A stretch of DNA of 64,000 nucleotides from the NCBI RefSeq assembly GCF_963668475.1, contig NZ_OY764544.1, positions 1,860,001 through 1,924,000 on the forward strand, written 5' to 3'. The notes under the pieces are model-generated. The model was given only the letters and a program-made list of their open reading frames with translations. It did not search any database and was not told where the DNA came from. The DNA comes from an uncultured Methanospirillum sp. (GTDB taxonomy: Archaea; Halobacteriota; Methanomicrobia; Methanomicrobiales; Methanospirillaceae). Both the position numbers and the translations under genes were made by a program. This document shows positions 27,576 to 36,923 of the stretch, piece after piece (the first letter of the stretch is position 1; each line of letters opens with the position of its first letter).

Positions 27576-28105
27576 CCATTATACGGTTAGGATGAGAATT
27601 AATTAATATTATGAAATTATTCTCAAGAAAATCTAATATCTGGATAAAATGATTTTTCCCAAGATGGGGGTTACGTTGAAACTCATTCATCTCCAATGAG
27701 TCGAAGAATAGAGAGAAAAAACCTATTATTATGGGTTTGAGTATGAAATAAGACTGAATGTGCATTATTTAATAGATTTTACCCATATATTGACACAATA
27801 AAACCTGAAATAACCAATATTATTGGATTGCAGAAGGATGGGGAATAATTAAAGGATTTTTCGAAACCTTCAGGTTTTTCAATCTCCCCTGATACTTGGG
27901 TTTTGGTAGTGGCCTTGAATATAACTGGTGATGAAAATCCTTCATATTATGGTTAATTCACACAATTTTGATCCAATTTATCGGAGCAAATCCTTTCAAT
28001 GAATGAATATTCATCTTCAGTTATCAAGTGGGCCACTACCAGATTGTATCAGCCATCCGAACGAATATCATCTCAATTGGAACAGTTACCGGGTTGAGTT
28101 TCTCT
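27576..28105. other. Intergenic region with an 11-bp inverted repeat
   Basis: No convincing gene. TGGTAGTGGCC at 27904-27914 and its exact complement GGCCACTACCA at 28031-28041 bracket a 138-bp AT-rich segment that resembles a very short MITE. A palindromic ATGAATATTCAT lies inside. Confidence 0.6.
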
Positions 28106-29431
28106 TCAGTACGGAAAGATAAACAGAAATATCGCAGCACAAACCACGAGACCCCAGAATACTCTGGGAATCTCTGACTGTTTACCGGCAGCGAACATGA
28201 ATAACGGGTACACAATAATTCCTATGCTCAGACCAAGGCCGATATTCTGGGTGATGCTCATGGTAACCATAAGGACAAATGCAGTCAGCATCTCACCACG
28301 GCTGGAAAGAGAGGGGATCCTGAACTGTGCCAGCATTAACAGACCGATCACAAGAAGAACTGCAGATGTTGCAACATCAGGGAACGCGGTCACGAGCGGG
28401 AGGAAGAAGAGCGATGCTGCGATCAGAACAGCTGCAACTACGGCCACAAGCCCGGTTTTCCCTCCTTCTTCAACACCGGCAACTGACTCAATAAATATCG
28501 CAGAGGTGGTACACCCAACAAGGGGGGAGACCATCATGGAGAGACCATTGGTAAGAAAAGATCTCCTGATATCTGGATTGTCCCTGGGCTCTTCGTTCTG
28601 GTGAATCAAACTTGACAGGCCAAAGATTGATGCAATCGAGTCAAAAAGGGTGAGAAAAAAGAGTAAAACAACAACTGGGATCATAGTCGGTGTCAGGGCA
28701 GCAGCGATGTCAGGATACCATTGTAACCCAGAAAACGCCGGTGGAGCAGTAACAATACCAGTCGGCAGTTTCTCTATGCCCAAGGCATATGCAAGGAGTG
28801 CACAGGTCAGGATTCCACAGATAAGAGCGCCGGTCTTCTTCCTGATCATAATGACCCCGATGACTGTAATCCCGGCAAGGAGCACGAAGAGGTTTGATGG
28901 CTGGATATCACGGAGATAGGGTGATGTGACCGCCATTGCTCCTACGAGAATGATTCCGGAGTTGGATGAGCCGAGAAACGCAATAAAAAAGCCGATACCC
29001 CGGGTGCAGGAACGGCTGATGGTGCCGGGTATGCTTTTGATGAAGATATCCCAATACCCGGAGATGATAAAGAGAGAGAACAATAATCCTGCAACCAGGC
29101 TCGCTCCGAGGACTACACGCCACGGGTAGTTCAGGACACCGCAGAGGACATAGACGACGAGGGTGCTCTGACTCACAATGGGGGCGACCACAAACGGGCG
29201 GTTGGCATACAACCCGATGAGAAGAGTGCCTGCACAGGCAGAGATGATTGTTGCCCAGACTGCATCCCCGAATGGTACACCGACCACCATCAGCATGGCC
29301 GGGTTGACCACAAGGATGTAACACATTGAGAGGAAGGTTGTCAGGCCGGCAAGAATCTCGGTCCTGATACTACTTCCCCTGGCAGTGATGCCAAAGAACC
29401 GATCAATGTGTGATATCAGTGATCCGGACAT
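28106..29431 (-). CDS. AzgA/PbuG-type purine permease (NCS2 superfamily)
   Basis: A 441-residue integral membrane protein with 12-14 hydrophobic segments. It starts like AzgA-type guanine/hypoxanthine permeases (DRFFGITARGSSIRTEILAGLTTFLSM, which is two adjacent family blocks) and has LTLFDSIASIFGLSSL and CTTSAIFIESVAGVEEGGKTGL, the conserved substrate-site region. Length fits the family. Purine uptake is the expected role; nucleobase specificity cannot be told. It stands alone, with nothing related nearby. Confidence 0.9.
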   Translation of the reverse strand: MSGSLISHIDRFFGITARGSSIRTEILAGLTTFLSMCYILVVNPAMLMVVGVPFGDAVWATIISACAGTLLIGLYANRPFVVAPIVSQSTLVVYVLCGVLNYPWRVVLGASLVAGLLFSLFIISGYWDIFIKSIPGTISRSCTRGIGFFIAFLGSSNSGIILVGAMAVTSPYLRDIQPSNLFVLLAGITVIGVIMIRKKTGALICGILTCALLAYALGIEKLPTGIVTAPPAFSGLQWYPDIAAALTPTMIPVVVLLFFLTLFDSIASIFGLSSLIHQNEEPRDNPDIRRSFLTNGLSMMVSPLVGCTTSAIFIESVAGVEEGGKTGLVAVVAAVLIAASLFFLPLVTAFPDVATSAVLLVIGLLMLAQFRIPSLSSRGEMLTAFVLMVTMSITQNIGLGLSIGIIVYPLFMFAAGKQSEIPRVFWGLVVCAAIFLFIFPY

Positions 29432-29670
29432 AGTTTTACAGGATACATAGAATCTATTCTCTTATCAGGTGAACAGGAAATATACTTCCTGATAAGAACA
29501 GATCCTGCAATAATATCTTGAATCTGTTTCTGATACAGATTAGAGTTCCGGTTTGATTCCGGTTGTCCCAGGATGAGGACTGAATAATCCGCTCACCGGT
29601 GACAATTGGGAGCCAATATTCTAATACCTGCATCAGCATATGTCTACATATTCAGTGATTGCAGAGTATT

Positions 29671-31473
29671 ATGTCAGAGCAGAATGATATTTTCTTTTTC
29701 GGCTATGATACATTCACCGAGGGTATACTGATCACTGACAATACCCTCTCTCTTCTCTCCTGCAATACAGCATGGAAAAGACTCTTCGATCTTCCTGAAG
29801 AGTGGACTGCTCACACAATTGATGAACTCATCCGGGCCTTCTCTGACCGGGGTGTTGAAACCGACCCAATCTGCGGCATACTGGCAGCGATAAGGGCAGA
29901 TCCTTTCTGGTCCGGTTGTCTGGATCTTAAGGTTTCTGCTCAAAGAACAGTGCATCTGACGTCCAGGCCCATCAGGGATACTCATAATGAATGCATTGGA
30001 CGAGTCTGGATGTGTGAAGAGAACTCAAAGGTACACAAGAGCGGAGAGGGGTTGAACCAGTCTGATCAGTCTGACCTGATGTTTAAGACGATTTTTAACC
30101 TGATTCCGGAAGGGATCGCAATATCAGACCTTACGAACGGTACATTCTACGAGGTTAACGATCACTTCAGCCAGTGGTGGGGATATACCCGGGAAGAGGT
30201 TATCGGGAAGAGTGCCATTGATCTGGACTTCTGGGTTGACATACATCAGAGAGACGAGATCGTGAAACTGCTTAAGAAGGATGGTTTTTTTAAGCAGGTA
30301 CCGGTGAAGATGAGAGGAAAGGATAAAAAGGTGAGAGATATCCTCTTATCGGGCAAGACCATCACCATTGATGGCTCTCCCTATATGCTCACAATTCCAT
30401 TCGATGTTACCGAACTCATGCAGTATGAAGAAAAGGTCAGATCTCTTGCTTCATTCATTGAGTTAAACCCGAATCCTGTCTTTGAGATCAATGAATCCGG
30501 GACCATAACGATGCACAACGAGGCAACCGTGCGGGTTATTCGTGATCTGACCGGAACGACAGATATATACCGGTTTATTCCGGATGACCTGAACGAGATT
30601 GTGCAGGCCATTCAGAAAGGCATTGAACGGACATGTACCCGGGAGGTAGTCGTCGAGGATAGAACATTTATCGAGTATATCCACGTTACGAACCAGTATC
30701 ACACTGCACGTATCTATCTGACCGATATTACCGAGAGAAAAAGGGCAGAACTTGAGCTGTTGAAGAAGAATGATGATATCGCTGCTGCATATGAGGAGAT
30801 AGCCACAACAGAGGAGGAACTTCGGCAGAATTATGACCGGCTGGTTGAGCAGGAACAGATCCTCTTTGAGAGTGAGAAGAAACTCAGGATGATCGTTGAT
30901 CACATTCCCGGTCTCGTGCTGACAACTGATACCGAATTGAATGTGAAGAGCATCTTCGGTGCTGCTCTTGAGAAGATCGGTCTTCGTCCAAATACAGGGG
31001 TAGGTCTTCCCCTTCGTTCTCTCTTCTCATCTGTTGATGCCGGTCTGCTTGATGCCCACACCAGGGCATTACAGGGTGCAGTCACCACCATTGAAGGATA
31101 TTATCATGATAGATCCTTTCTGCTGTATGCATCCCCTATCGTTGATCTGTCAGATACAATAACCGGCTCAATCGGGGTTGCAATTGATATCACCGAGCAG
31201 AAGAAGTTGGAACAGGAGCGAAGAGATCTTCTCATCCAGCTTGAGAAGAACCTTGTTGAACTGGCATTTCTGAATGATAAGATCAGAAATCCTCTCACGG
31301 TTATCGCCACACTGGTTGATATGCATGCTCCTGATATTGAAGAGCCTGTCAACCGTTGTGTGAAGGATATTGATGATATCATCGATAATCTGGACAAACG
31401 CTGGATTGAGTCAGAGAAGACGATCAACTTTCTTCAGAAACACTACGGTGTCCGTGCTGAATTCAGGAGATAG
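29671..31473 (+). CDS. PAS sensor protein with a degenerate H-box and no ATPase
   Basis: About 600 residues from ATG 29671, chosen over a TTG four codons upstream. At least three PAS domains occur (near 15-115, 140-260 and 405-510), with a linker coiled coil (ELELLKKNDDIAAAYEEIAT). The C-terminal 75 residues resemble a HisKA dimerisation hairpin, LAFLNDKIRNPLTVI, but Asp stands where the phospho-accepting His should be. The protein stops after RWIESEKTINFLQKHYG without any HATPase domain. The same block occurs inside the 54970-59046 protein. It is cytoplasmic; its partner is unknown. Confidence 0.85.
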   Translation: MSEQNDIFFFGYDTFTEGILITDNTLSLLSCNTAWKRLFDLPEEWTAHTIDELIRAFSDRGVETDPICGILAAIRADPFWSGCLDLKVSAQRTVHLTSRPIRDTHNECIGRVWMCEENSKVHKSGEGLNQSDQSDLMFKTIFNLIPEGIAISDLTNGTFYEVNDHFSQWWGYTREEVIGKSAIDLDFWVDIHQRDEIVKLLKKDGFFKQVPVKMRGKDKKVRDILLSGKTITIDGSPYMLTIPFDVTELMQYEEKVRSLASFIELNPNPVFEINESGTITMHNEATVRVIRDLTGTTDIYRFIPDDLNEIVQAIQKGIERTCTREVVVEDRTFIEYIHVTNQYHTARIYLTDITERKRAELELLKKNDDIAAAYEEIATTEEELRQNYDRLVEQEQILFESEKKLRMIVDHIPGLVLTTDTELNVKSIFGAALEKIGLRPNTGVGLPLRSLFSSVDAGLLDAHTRALQGAVTTIEGYYHDRSFLLYASPIVDLSDTITGSIGVAIDITEQKKLEQERRDLLIQLEKNLVELAFLNDKIRNPLTVIATLVDMHAPDIEEPVNRCVKDIDDIIDNLDKRWIESEKTINFLQKHYGVRAEFRR

Positions 31474-31673
31474 ACACAGTCGGGATACCGGGATTCATTT
31501 CTGGATGAGGTGAGTACGAACAACGATCCCTCCAGAATCATGTGATAGAGCTCAATAACGAAACCCAACGGCGGTTCACCGATTGTATAGATATCTATTC
31601 TAACGGGCAGTATATGTTCTACCTGATTGGTTCCTGATTGTATCAGAGTTTTAATCGATCCAGTTTACTCTAT

Positions 31674-31688
31674 GTTCCTGTCAGGAAC
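31674..31688. terminator. Short hairpin downstream of the PAS gene
   Basis: GTTCCTG and CAGGAAC form a 7-bp dyad about a single base. A second, wider copy of the first arm occurs at 31629-31637. It lies between convergent genes, so a termination or processing role is plausible. Confidence 0.35.
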
Positions 31689-31733
31689 CGACATGGTACT
31701 GATATTTGGTAGCCGAAAAAAGGGAGATTTCTA

Positions 31734-32576
31734 TTATTCTGATAATCTCTTGTTCATCTCCCGGTAATCAGTGACTAATTTCTCTACCAGTACCTCTAAT
31801 GAGTGTAAGTCTTCCTTGTTAACCTCTCCATCCTTTTCATATGAGGCGAACATCTTATCAGCTCCATCCATGATGTTCTGTTTCGAACGTTTCAGATCCT
31901 CAAAGGATTCATTGGAAAAGTTACCCTCATGTTTGGCAACAACGGTATCAAACATCCCGAAATTTTTCAGAGCATGCTCTTTTTCGGTTATGTTTGCGGT
32001 CGCCGGGTATGCATGTGACTCTTCTATTGCAAGTAACAGAAAGGTATAACCGGACCGTTGTCTTGCATATGCAGTCGGTGGTGTCAGATTTGTCATCGTT
32101 GCCAACCATGCTTTATCTGAGGCATGAATGATATTGTCTCCAGCCTCTTCAAACGCTTTGGCATCATCTACATTAATTTTGCCATCCTTTTCAAACGAAG
32201 AAAACATGGTCTCTGCGGCATCCTTCATAACCGGAATAGATTTTTTAACATCCTCCATTCCGCTGATAAAGGTTGAGTCATGTTCGCTGGGGGTTACATT
32301 GGCCTTCTCAAATGCAGCAATCGCCGCTTCCGTTGCGTTCATCTCCTCATAATACTCATCCTTCATGGCTGAATTATTTGTAAGGACATAATCGAACGCG
32401 GTTTCTGATGCAATCATTGCCTGCATCTCAACTGCTGAAAAATAATAGCGTAAATACAACGGTTCACTCTGATTGACGGTCGTTGAGCTTGTATCAGGTG
32501 CTCCTTCTGCATACACTGCTGTTGTCAACAAAACCAATCCAATCAGGATTAATACCGATATACACTTTCTCTTCAT
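31734..32576 (-). CDS. Secreted helical protein made of two similar halves
   Basis: A 280-residue protein with a signal peptide (CISVLILIGLVLLTTAVYA) and a GGAGCACGAG ribosome binding site. The mature part is two tandem copies of about 120 helical residues. Each ends with the same block: MFSSFEKDGKINVDDAKAFEE in the first, split around DG, and MFASYEKDGEVNKEDL in the second. The D-G-x-[IV]-[ND]-x-[DE]-D stretch resembles a partial EF-hand loop, so calcium binding is possible. No family is recognised. An extracytoplasmic ligand-binding or surface role is likely. Confidence 0.7.
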   Translation of the reverse strand: MKRKCISVLILIGLVLLTTAVYAEGAPDTSSTTVNQSEPLYLRYYFSAVEMQAMIASETAFDYVLTNNSAMKDEYYEEMNATEAAIAAFEKANVTPSEHDSTFISGMEDVKKSIPVMKDAAETMFSSFEKDGKINVDDAKAFEEAGDNIIHASDKAWLATMTNLTPPTAYARQRSGYTFLLLAIEESHAYPATANITEKEHALKNFGMFDTVVAKHEGNFSNESFEDLKRSKQNIMDGADKMFASYEKDGEVNKEDLHSLEVLVEKLVTDYREMNKRLSE

Positions 32577-32774
32577 CTCGTGCTCCTGGAAATAAGTAAT
32601 AGAGAATGCGAGTATTTAAAGCACGTGGTATTACCCATGGAGAGAAATATCGATTATTTGAGACGTATTACAAGAGAGCAATCTTCTACTTCGTCACCTA
32701 TTGAATCGCAAATATTCCTAACTCCGGATCGTCAATTACGAAAAAAGGGGTAAGATCGGGGGGATCTGGGTGAA

Positions 32775-33071
32775 TCAGGTGACCGTTATGTATCCATTCT
32801 TTTCTATGCTGCCTGAACTGGCACTGTTCTGAACGATAAGTCCGACCGAATATGTTCCCTGGGTTGTATAGAGATGAGTCACGTTCCGGGTTGTAGAAGT
32901 ATTTCCATCACCAAGGTTCCAGACCCAGGATGTCGGGTTTCCCGTTGACTGATCCACAAACGAAACCTGTATCGGAGCAGATCCTGATCTCCGGTCTGCT
33001 GAAAATGCTGCGGTTATCTCTCCCGGTACCGGTGTCGGGGTTGGTGAGGGAATAATTCCGGTAATTATCAC
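32775..33071 (-). pseudogene. Orphan PKD domain fragment
   Basis: A 98-codon ORF from GTG 33071. It holds a Pro/Thr linker (PSPTPTPVPGEI) and one complete PKD domain (AAFSADRRSG, WVWNLGDGNTST, HLYTTQGTYSVGLIV, NGYITVT). The frame stays open upstream as far as 33150 with no ATG and no signal peptide. PKD domains normally sit in large exported proteins, so this looks like the 3' end of a lost gene. The domain itself is intact. Confidence 0.6.
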
Positions 33072-33139
33072 AATACTGGAGATGACCTGTTGTTCAGCAT
33101 TCTCGAAAATAACTTGATCAGATAAAAAATGGGATAATC

Positions 33140-34144
33140 CTATGACTCATGATCAGGGTACATATCACGACCACGCTCAATAGACGAACTCTCAAGTTCC
33201 ATCAGGGCATCAGGATACGGGGCAAAGTAGGTCTGATTACTGAGATTTAGAGGTTGATACTTGATTATCCACATCTGAATCATTTTTTTAAGTGCAGATA
33301 TCGGGAGATTCCCATTCCGGTATTCCTCAACACTATTCAGGAAGAAGGCTTTCTCATCAGATGAAAGATTCGAGGAAAAAAATCCCATTGCATGATGGAG
33401 TACATTAATGTGGGACGTATACCGGGCGGGAGATCTCGTTTTTTCAATCAGACAGTGCCGGTAGGATGACACTATTTCATGAATCGGAAGGTTGTCCCGG
33501 TTTGCCACAATATTTCCAAGTGTTTTCAGGGTGGTCTGACCATATGCCATCAGAAGAAGTTTATTTTGTGCATGAAACCGGGTGAGTGTTTTGAGAGAGG
33601 GATTTTCTTGGATGGTATCCAGATCTGCCAGCATAAAAATTCTGGTGAGAAAATGATCCCTGACCCGGCTGTTTCGTATTCTTCCCTCATCTTCAATAGG
33701 GTACCCGGCAAACTGATCAAGAACCATTTTTCCAAAAAATCCGGCTCCTTTTCCGATGGCAGCAGACTTTTCGATGGTTGAATAGATGTTCACTCCCGAG
33801 AGGCCTGAAGTAGGGGAACGGTTCTTGAGAATAAACCCATCAACGGTTGGTAGATCTCTGATAAATGAAGAGCAGAATATATTCATCCGGTCGGTCAGGT
33901 CCATACCAGTAGATGGCTGAATCAGGTGATCTGAACCATCTTTTCTGACAATACGGATGGTGTCGCGAGGAATGCCAAGACCGATCTCAACTTCAGGACA
34001 GACCGGAATGAAGGAAACATACTTTTTCAGCATGGCGACCTCATGACTGGAAATCATGTCCCCGTTGTACCGCACCGCATCGAACTCAATACACCGGCTT
34101 ATCACCACAACCGGTGTATTGAAGACTCTTTTGCTTACTGTCAT
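33140..34144 (-). CDS. DUF523-DUF1722 fusion protein
   Basis: A 334-residue protein. The first part, about 1-150, is a DUF523 domain (VSFIPVCPEVEIGLGIPRDT read as its core, then FILKNRSPTSG). The second is a DUF1722/YbgA-type domain (LTRFHAQNKLLLMAYGQTTLKTLG and SYRHCLIEKTRSP as separate blocks). This fusion is widespread in bacteria and archaea, often near photolyase or stress genes; the biochemical role is not established. GAGG precedes the ATG. It stands alone here. Confidence 0.88.
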   Translation of the reverse strand: MTVSKRVFNTPVVVISRCIEFDAVRYNGDMISSHEVAMLKKYVSFIPVCPEVEIGLGIPRDTIRIVRKDGSDHLIQPSTGMDLTDRMNIFCSSFIRDLPTVDGFILKNRSPTSGLSGVNIYSTIEKSAAIGKGAGFFGKMVLDQFAGYPIEDEGRIRNSRVRDHFLTRIFMLADLDTIQENPSLKTLTRFHAQNKLLLMAYGQTTLKTLGNIVANRDNLPIHEIVSSYRHCLIEKTRSPARYTSHINVLHHAMGFFSSNLSSDEKAFFLNSVEEYRNGNLPISALKKMIQMWIIKYQPLNLSNQTYFAPYPDALMELESSSIERGRDMYPDHES

Positions 34145-34248
34145 GGTTCCTCAGATAGTAAGGGGGATACGCGATGCATTAATACTATTCAGGGTTATGA
34201 TGGGAAGACCGATGGTGTCTTTTTGAGTAGATTGTAAAAAGAATAGTA

Positions 34249-34643
34249 TCAGGCATTATTGGAAACAGAACGTCTAGTAGTGTAAAGATGCCGATTGATG
34301 TATTCACCCGGCATATCAGTAGTTTGGATAGTATGATTATGGTAAGTAGGGAGGATATTTTCAATAAGTCCCCAGATGAGATCATAATCAACATTGAAGT
34401 ACCCGTGAATTATGACATCCGAAGTCCTGTTATCCTTTTCTATGCAACAGTTGGGTAGCGGACTTTTATATCTTCAGATAATTTCGTTGTTGCTTCGCCG
34501 ATGATCTCAAAATTACGGATGATTGCATCCTTTTGCCTCCGATCACCATTTTATTCATTAAAGGAGATTCCTTCTGTATCCCCCTCAATATTACAGATAG
34601 CCTGGAAGATATCATCAAGGAACTGCAGGTCGGTTCTATGCAT
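34249..34643 (-). pseudogene. hepT: Decayed HepT-family (HEPN) toxin gene
   Basis: Right after mntA, HepT-like sequence begins at ATG 34643 (MHRTDLQFLDDIFQAICNIE) but meets TAA at 34553-34551. The same frame then continues with family sequence (DRRQKDAIIRNFEIIGEA, SEDIKVRYPTVA) up to a TAG that sits where relatives have Trp. After a frameshift the typical end appears (DVIIHGYFNVDYDLIWGLIE, then ENILP). Two nonsense codons plus a shift mean no functional RNase toxin. The HEPN RxxxxH motif region lies exactly across the damaged part. Confidence 0.85.
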
Positions 34644-34653
34644 ACACTATCTC

Positions 34654-34920
34654 TTAAAGGATGTAGGGCTTGATCCTCTCCTTAAGGGTGTCTTTTATCA
34701 CCAGATCGACATTCTTTCCGAACAGGTCTTCAAGATAGAACTTACAATCCATGTAATTTTCAAAGGCTTTTTTCCCGCTTTGAAATGTTACCAGTACATC
34801 AACATCGCTGTCAACCCGCTCCTCTCCCCTGACATATGAGCCAAATATGCCTATTGTTGCGATTCCAAACCTCTCTTTCAGGATCGCTTCATGCTGACGG
34901 AGCAATGGTAATGGATCCAT
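34654..34920 (-). CDS. mntA: MntA-like nucleotidyltransferase antitoxin, now without its toxin
   Basis: An 88-residue minimal nucleotidyltransferase. The GSX10DXD signature is visible in FGSYVRGEERVDSDVDVLV, followed by a third acidic position in KNVDLVIKD. In intact systems MntA inactivates the HepT toxin by adding AMP to it. AGGAAG directly precedes the ATG. Downstream hepT is broken, so this gene is a solitary antitoxin. Length is normal. Confidence 0.9.
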   Translation of the reverse strand: MDPLPLLRQHEAILKERFGIATIGIFGSYVRGEERVDSDVDVLVTFQSGKKAFENYMDCKFYLEDLFGKNVDLVIKDTLKERIKPYIL

Positions 34921-34967
34921 CTTCCTGTATTGGTATTGATCTGTTCATTTTCAAGCTATATGCTTTA

Positions 34968-35636
34968 TTACACCCTCATCCCGGACACGTACCCGAACCG
35001 CTTCTGCAGGTTCCTGATCTCCCCGGATGCCTCTGTCCTATCCTTCCACGAGTTGGTTGCAGCGGTTCTGTTCCAGGTATCACCCGACTGGTTGGTATCC
35101 CTGGCCTCCATGATACTTCCTGCAAATTCGGTTCTGACGGTCCCCTGTGCAGGTACATTCTTGTCAGCCGTGACCGCTATCCGGTAGTTCAGTGCTGCCG
35201 GGGTACTGAACCCGCCTGCCGATCTGATCTCACCTTTGGTAGAGATCTTTGCCTGGTTGATGTTGATGAGATCACTCTTTGCCTGGACGATGTTGCAGAA
35301 CGAAGGCATCAGGATCTCGTTATGGTCAGCAAAGACACACCGTGGTGGTGAAGTGTCACTGGTGCAGTTGCCCATGTTGTCCATCATCAGGATCTCTGCT
35401 CCGAGGAGATGGGAACCGTCATGGCTGTTGTAGGTCAGGATCTTCTCGCTGTCGATGTTGTATCCTGAACGACCCTTCGAGTTGGAGTCAAACCCAGATC
35501 TGGAATTCCTGGATATGTTGTTTCCTGATGTCAGAATATCAGTGTTCGAATCATCTATCCCGATCCCTACCACATTTCCACTAGCGTTATTATTACCAAC
35601 GTTCGATACCTGGATCTGAGTATCGGGTATTAATCA
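34968..35636 (-). pseudogene. Chimeric remnant: beta-helix fragment joined to a surface-protein C-terminus
   Basis: The open frame runs from a TGA near 35639 to 34968 and has no signal peptide. About the first 45 codons resemble NosD-like repeat turns (NNNASGNVVGIGIDDSNT, then SGNNISRN). At GFDSNSKGRS it switches to the cassette A surface protein and follows it almost identically to the end (FGYVSGMRV). The upstream half of the surface gene is missing. A recombination between a nosD-like gene and the adjacent surface gene would produce this. The GTG at 35573 is the first possible start. Confidence 0.8.
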
Positions 35637-35767
35637 CGATTCCAGGTTATTCTGGAGAAACCCGGACTCATTAGTCATCACCAGAACTCACATGAACCAT
35701 AACAGGGTTACAGTGGTGAGGAGAGAGGAATGTGAATAGTTTTCAGGGAAACCAGGAGGTTACAACC

Positions 35768-36910
35768 CTATGGGCTGGTTCCTTCGGCTATCAGTTTCAC
35801 ATAATCTGTATAAAGATATTTGCGGTTACGTTTCCATCCTGTAACCTCTTTGACGATTCCGGCATCTTCAAATTTGCGAACCAGGTTATTCGCGGTCTGA
35901 ATTGAAACCCCGCAGTGTGAACTGATATCAGTACTGGTAACCATTGTCTTCATAAACAGGAGTTCTATCATCCGGGCACCATGGATGCCACCGATGTTCT
36001 CGTAAATTACCCGTTTCACAAGTTCCCTTTCCAGTGTAATAATCCTCTTTACCAGGTGGTGTGAATCGGTGGAGACTTCAATAACTCCCTGCAGGAAAAA
36101 CTTCACCCACCCCTCCAGATCTCCATCTTTTTCAAGTGCTGAAAGCCGCTCGTAGTATGCCAATCGATTCCTTTTCAGGTAATAACTGAGGTTGAGCGTG
36201 GGATTTACAAGAACCTGTCTCCAACAGAGATACAGGCTGATGAGGAGACGCCCGATTCTCCCATTTCCATCTAAAAAGGGGTGAATCATCTCAAATTGTC
36301 CGTGAATAAGCGCTGATACGAGTAATGGAGGGATGGTTTTCTCTTCTGTGATAAATTTTTCCAGGTTATTGAGAAGAAATCTGACGTTTTCCTGTGGCGG
36401 CGGAATATATCGGGCATTGTATAGTGAGTCTCCCCCGATCTGGTTCTGTACGGGACGAATCATGCCAGGCAGTGCCTTTGCTCCCCGTACCTTTGTTAGG
36501 AGGATCCGATGAAGATCACAGAGGAGTGAGAGTGAGATCGGCTCGGTTTTCACCCGTTCAAACCCTGTCTGCAAAGCCTGCATATAGTTCGTTACTTCCC
36601 GGATCTGGTTCGGGTCGTCATCAACAGATACATCTGCTTCATAGGCGAGAATGCCATAGAATGTTGCAATCGTCCCTTCAATCTGTGAACTTTGCAATGC
36701 TTCTTTCCTTGCAAGCATCCAGATGAAATGATCCGGGTTGGGCAGCATGTCAACCATGACATCAAGTCCTGACAGTGCCCGATCTGCTTCAGAGAGCATG
36801 AGATGCACGGTATCATCATATCGTATGTCAGGTGAATACGGGAGATATGCAGGGATAAACGCGGTATACCCATCAATCTGCTCTTCATATCTCCCGGTTG
36901 TATAGTGCAT
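35768..36910 (-). CDS. fic: Fic-domain AMP transferase with wHTH
   Basis: A 380-residue Fic/DOC protein. It has an N-terminal inhibitory helix with the S-x-x-x-E-G motif (S74 to G79, ALQSSQIEG), the Fic core HPFLDGNGRIGR at 210-221, and a C-terminal winged helix (about 310-375, TSTDISSHCGVSIQTANNLV). The intact inhibitory glutamate E78 predicts a self-restrained enzyme. Fic proteins transfer AMP from ATP to a protein target, unknown here. AGGTGATC precedes the start. Three operator-like palindromes upstream and the wHTH together suggest autoregulation. Confidence 0.93.
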   Translation of the reverse strand: MHYTTGRYEEQIDGYTAFIPAYLPYSPDIRYDDTVHLMLSEADRALSGLDVMVDMLPNPDHFIWMLARKEALQSSQIEGTIATFYGILAYEADVSVDDDPNQIREVTNYMQALQTGFERVKTEPISLSLLCDLHRILLTKVRGAKALPGMIRPVQNQIGGDSLYNARYIPPPQENVRFLLNNLEKFITEEKTIPPLLVSALIHGQFEMIHPFLDGNGRIGRLLISLYLCWRQVLVNPTLNLSYYLKRNRLAYYERLSALEKDGDLEGWVKFFLQGVIEVSTDSHHLVKRIITLERELVKRVIYENIGGIHGARMIELLFMKTMVTSTDISSHCGVSIQTANNLVRKFEDAGIVKEVTGWKRNRKYLYTDYVKLIAEGTSP

Positions 36911-36923
36911 GCCTGATCACCTA

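Noticed and set aside
34836..35584. Plus-strand ORFs over mntA and the surface remnant
   Set aside because: They are antisense to recognisable protein sequence, and the same antisense frames recur over the 19801-20604 paralogue.
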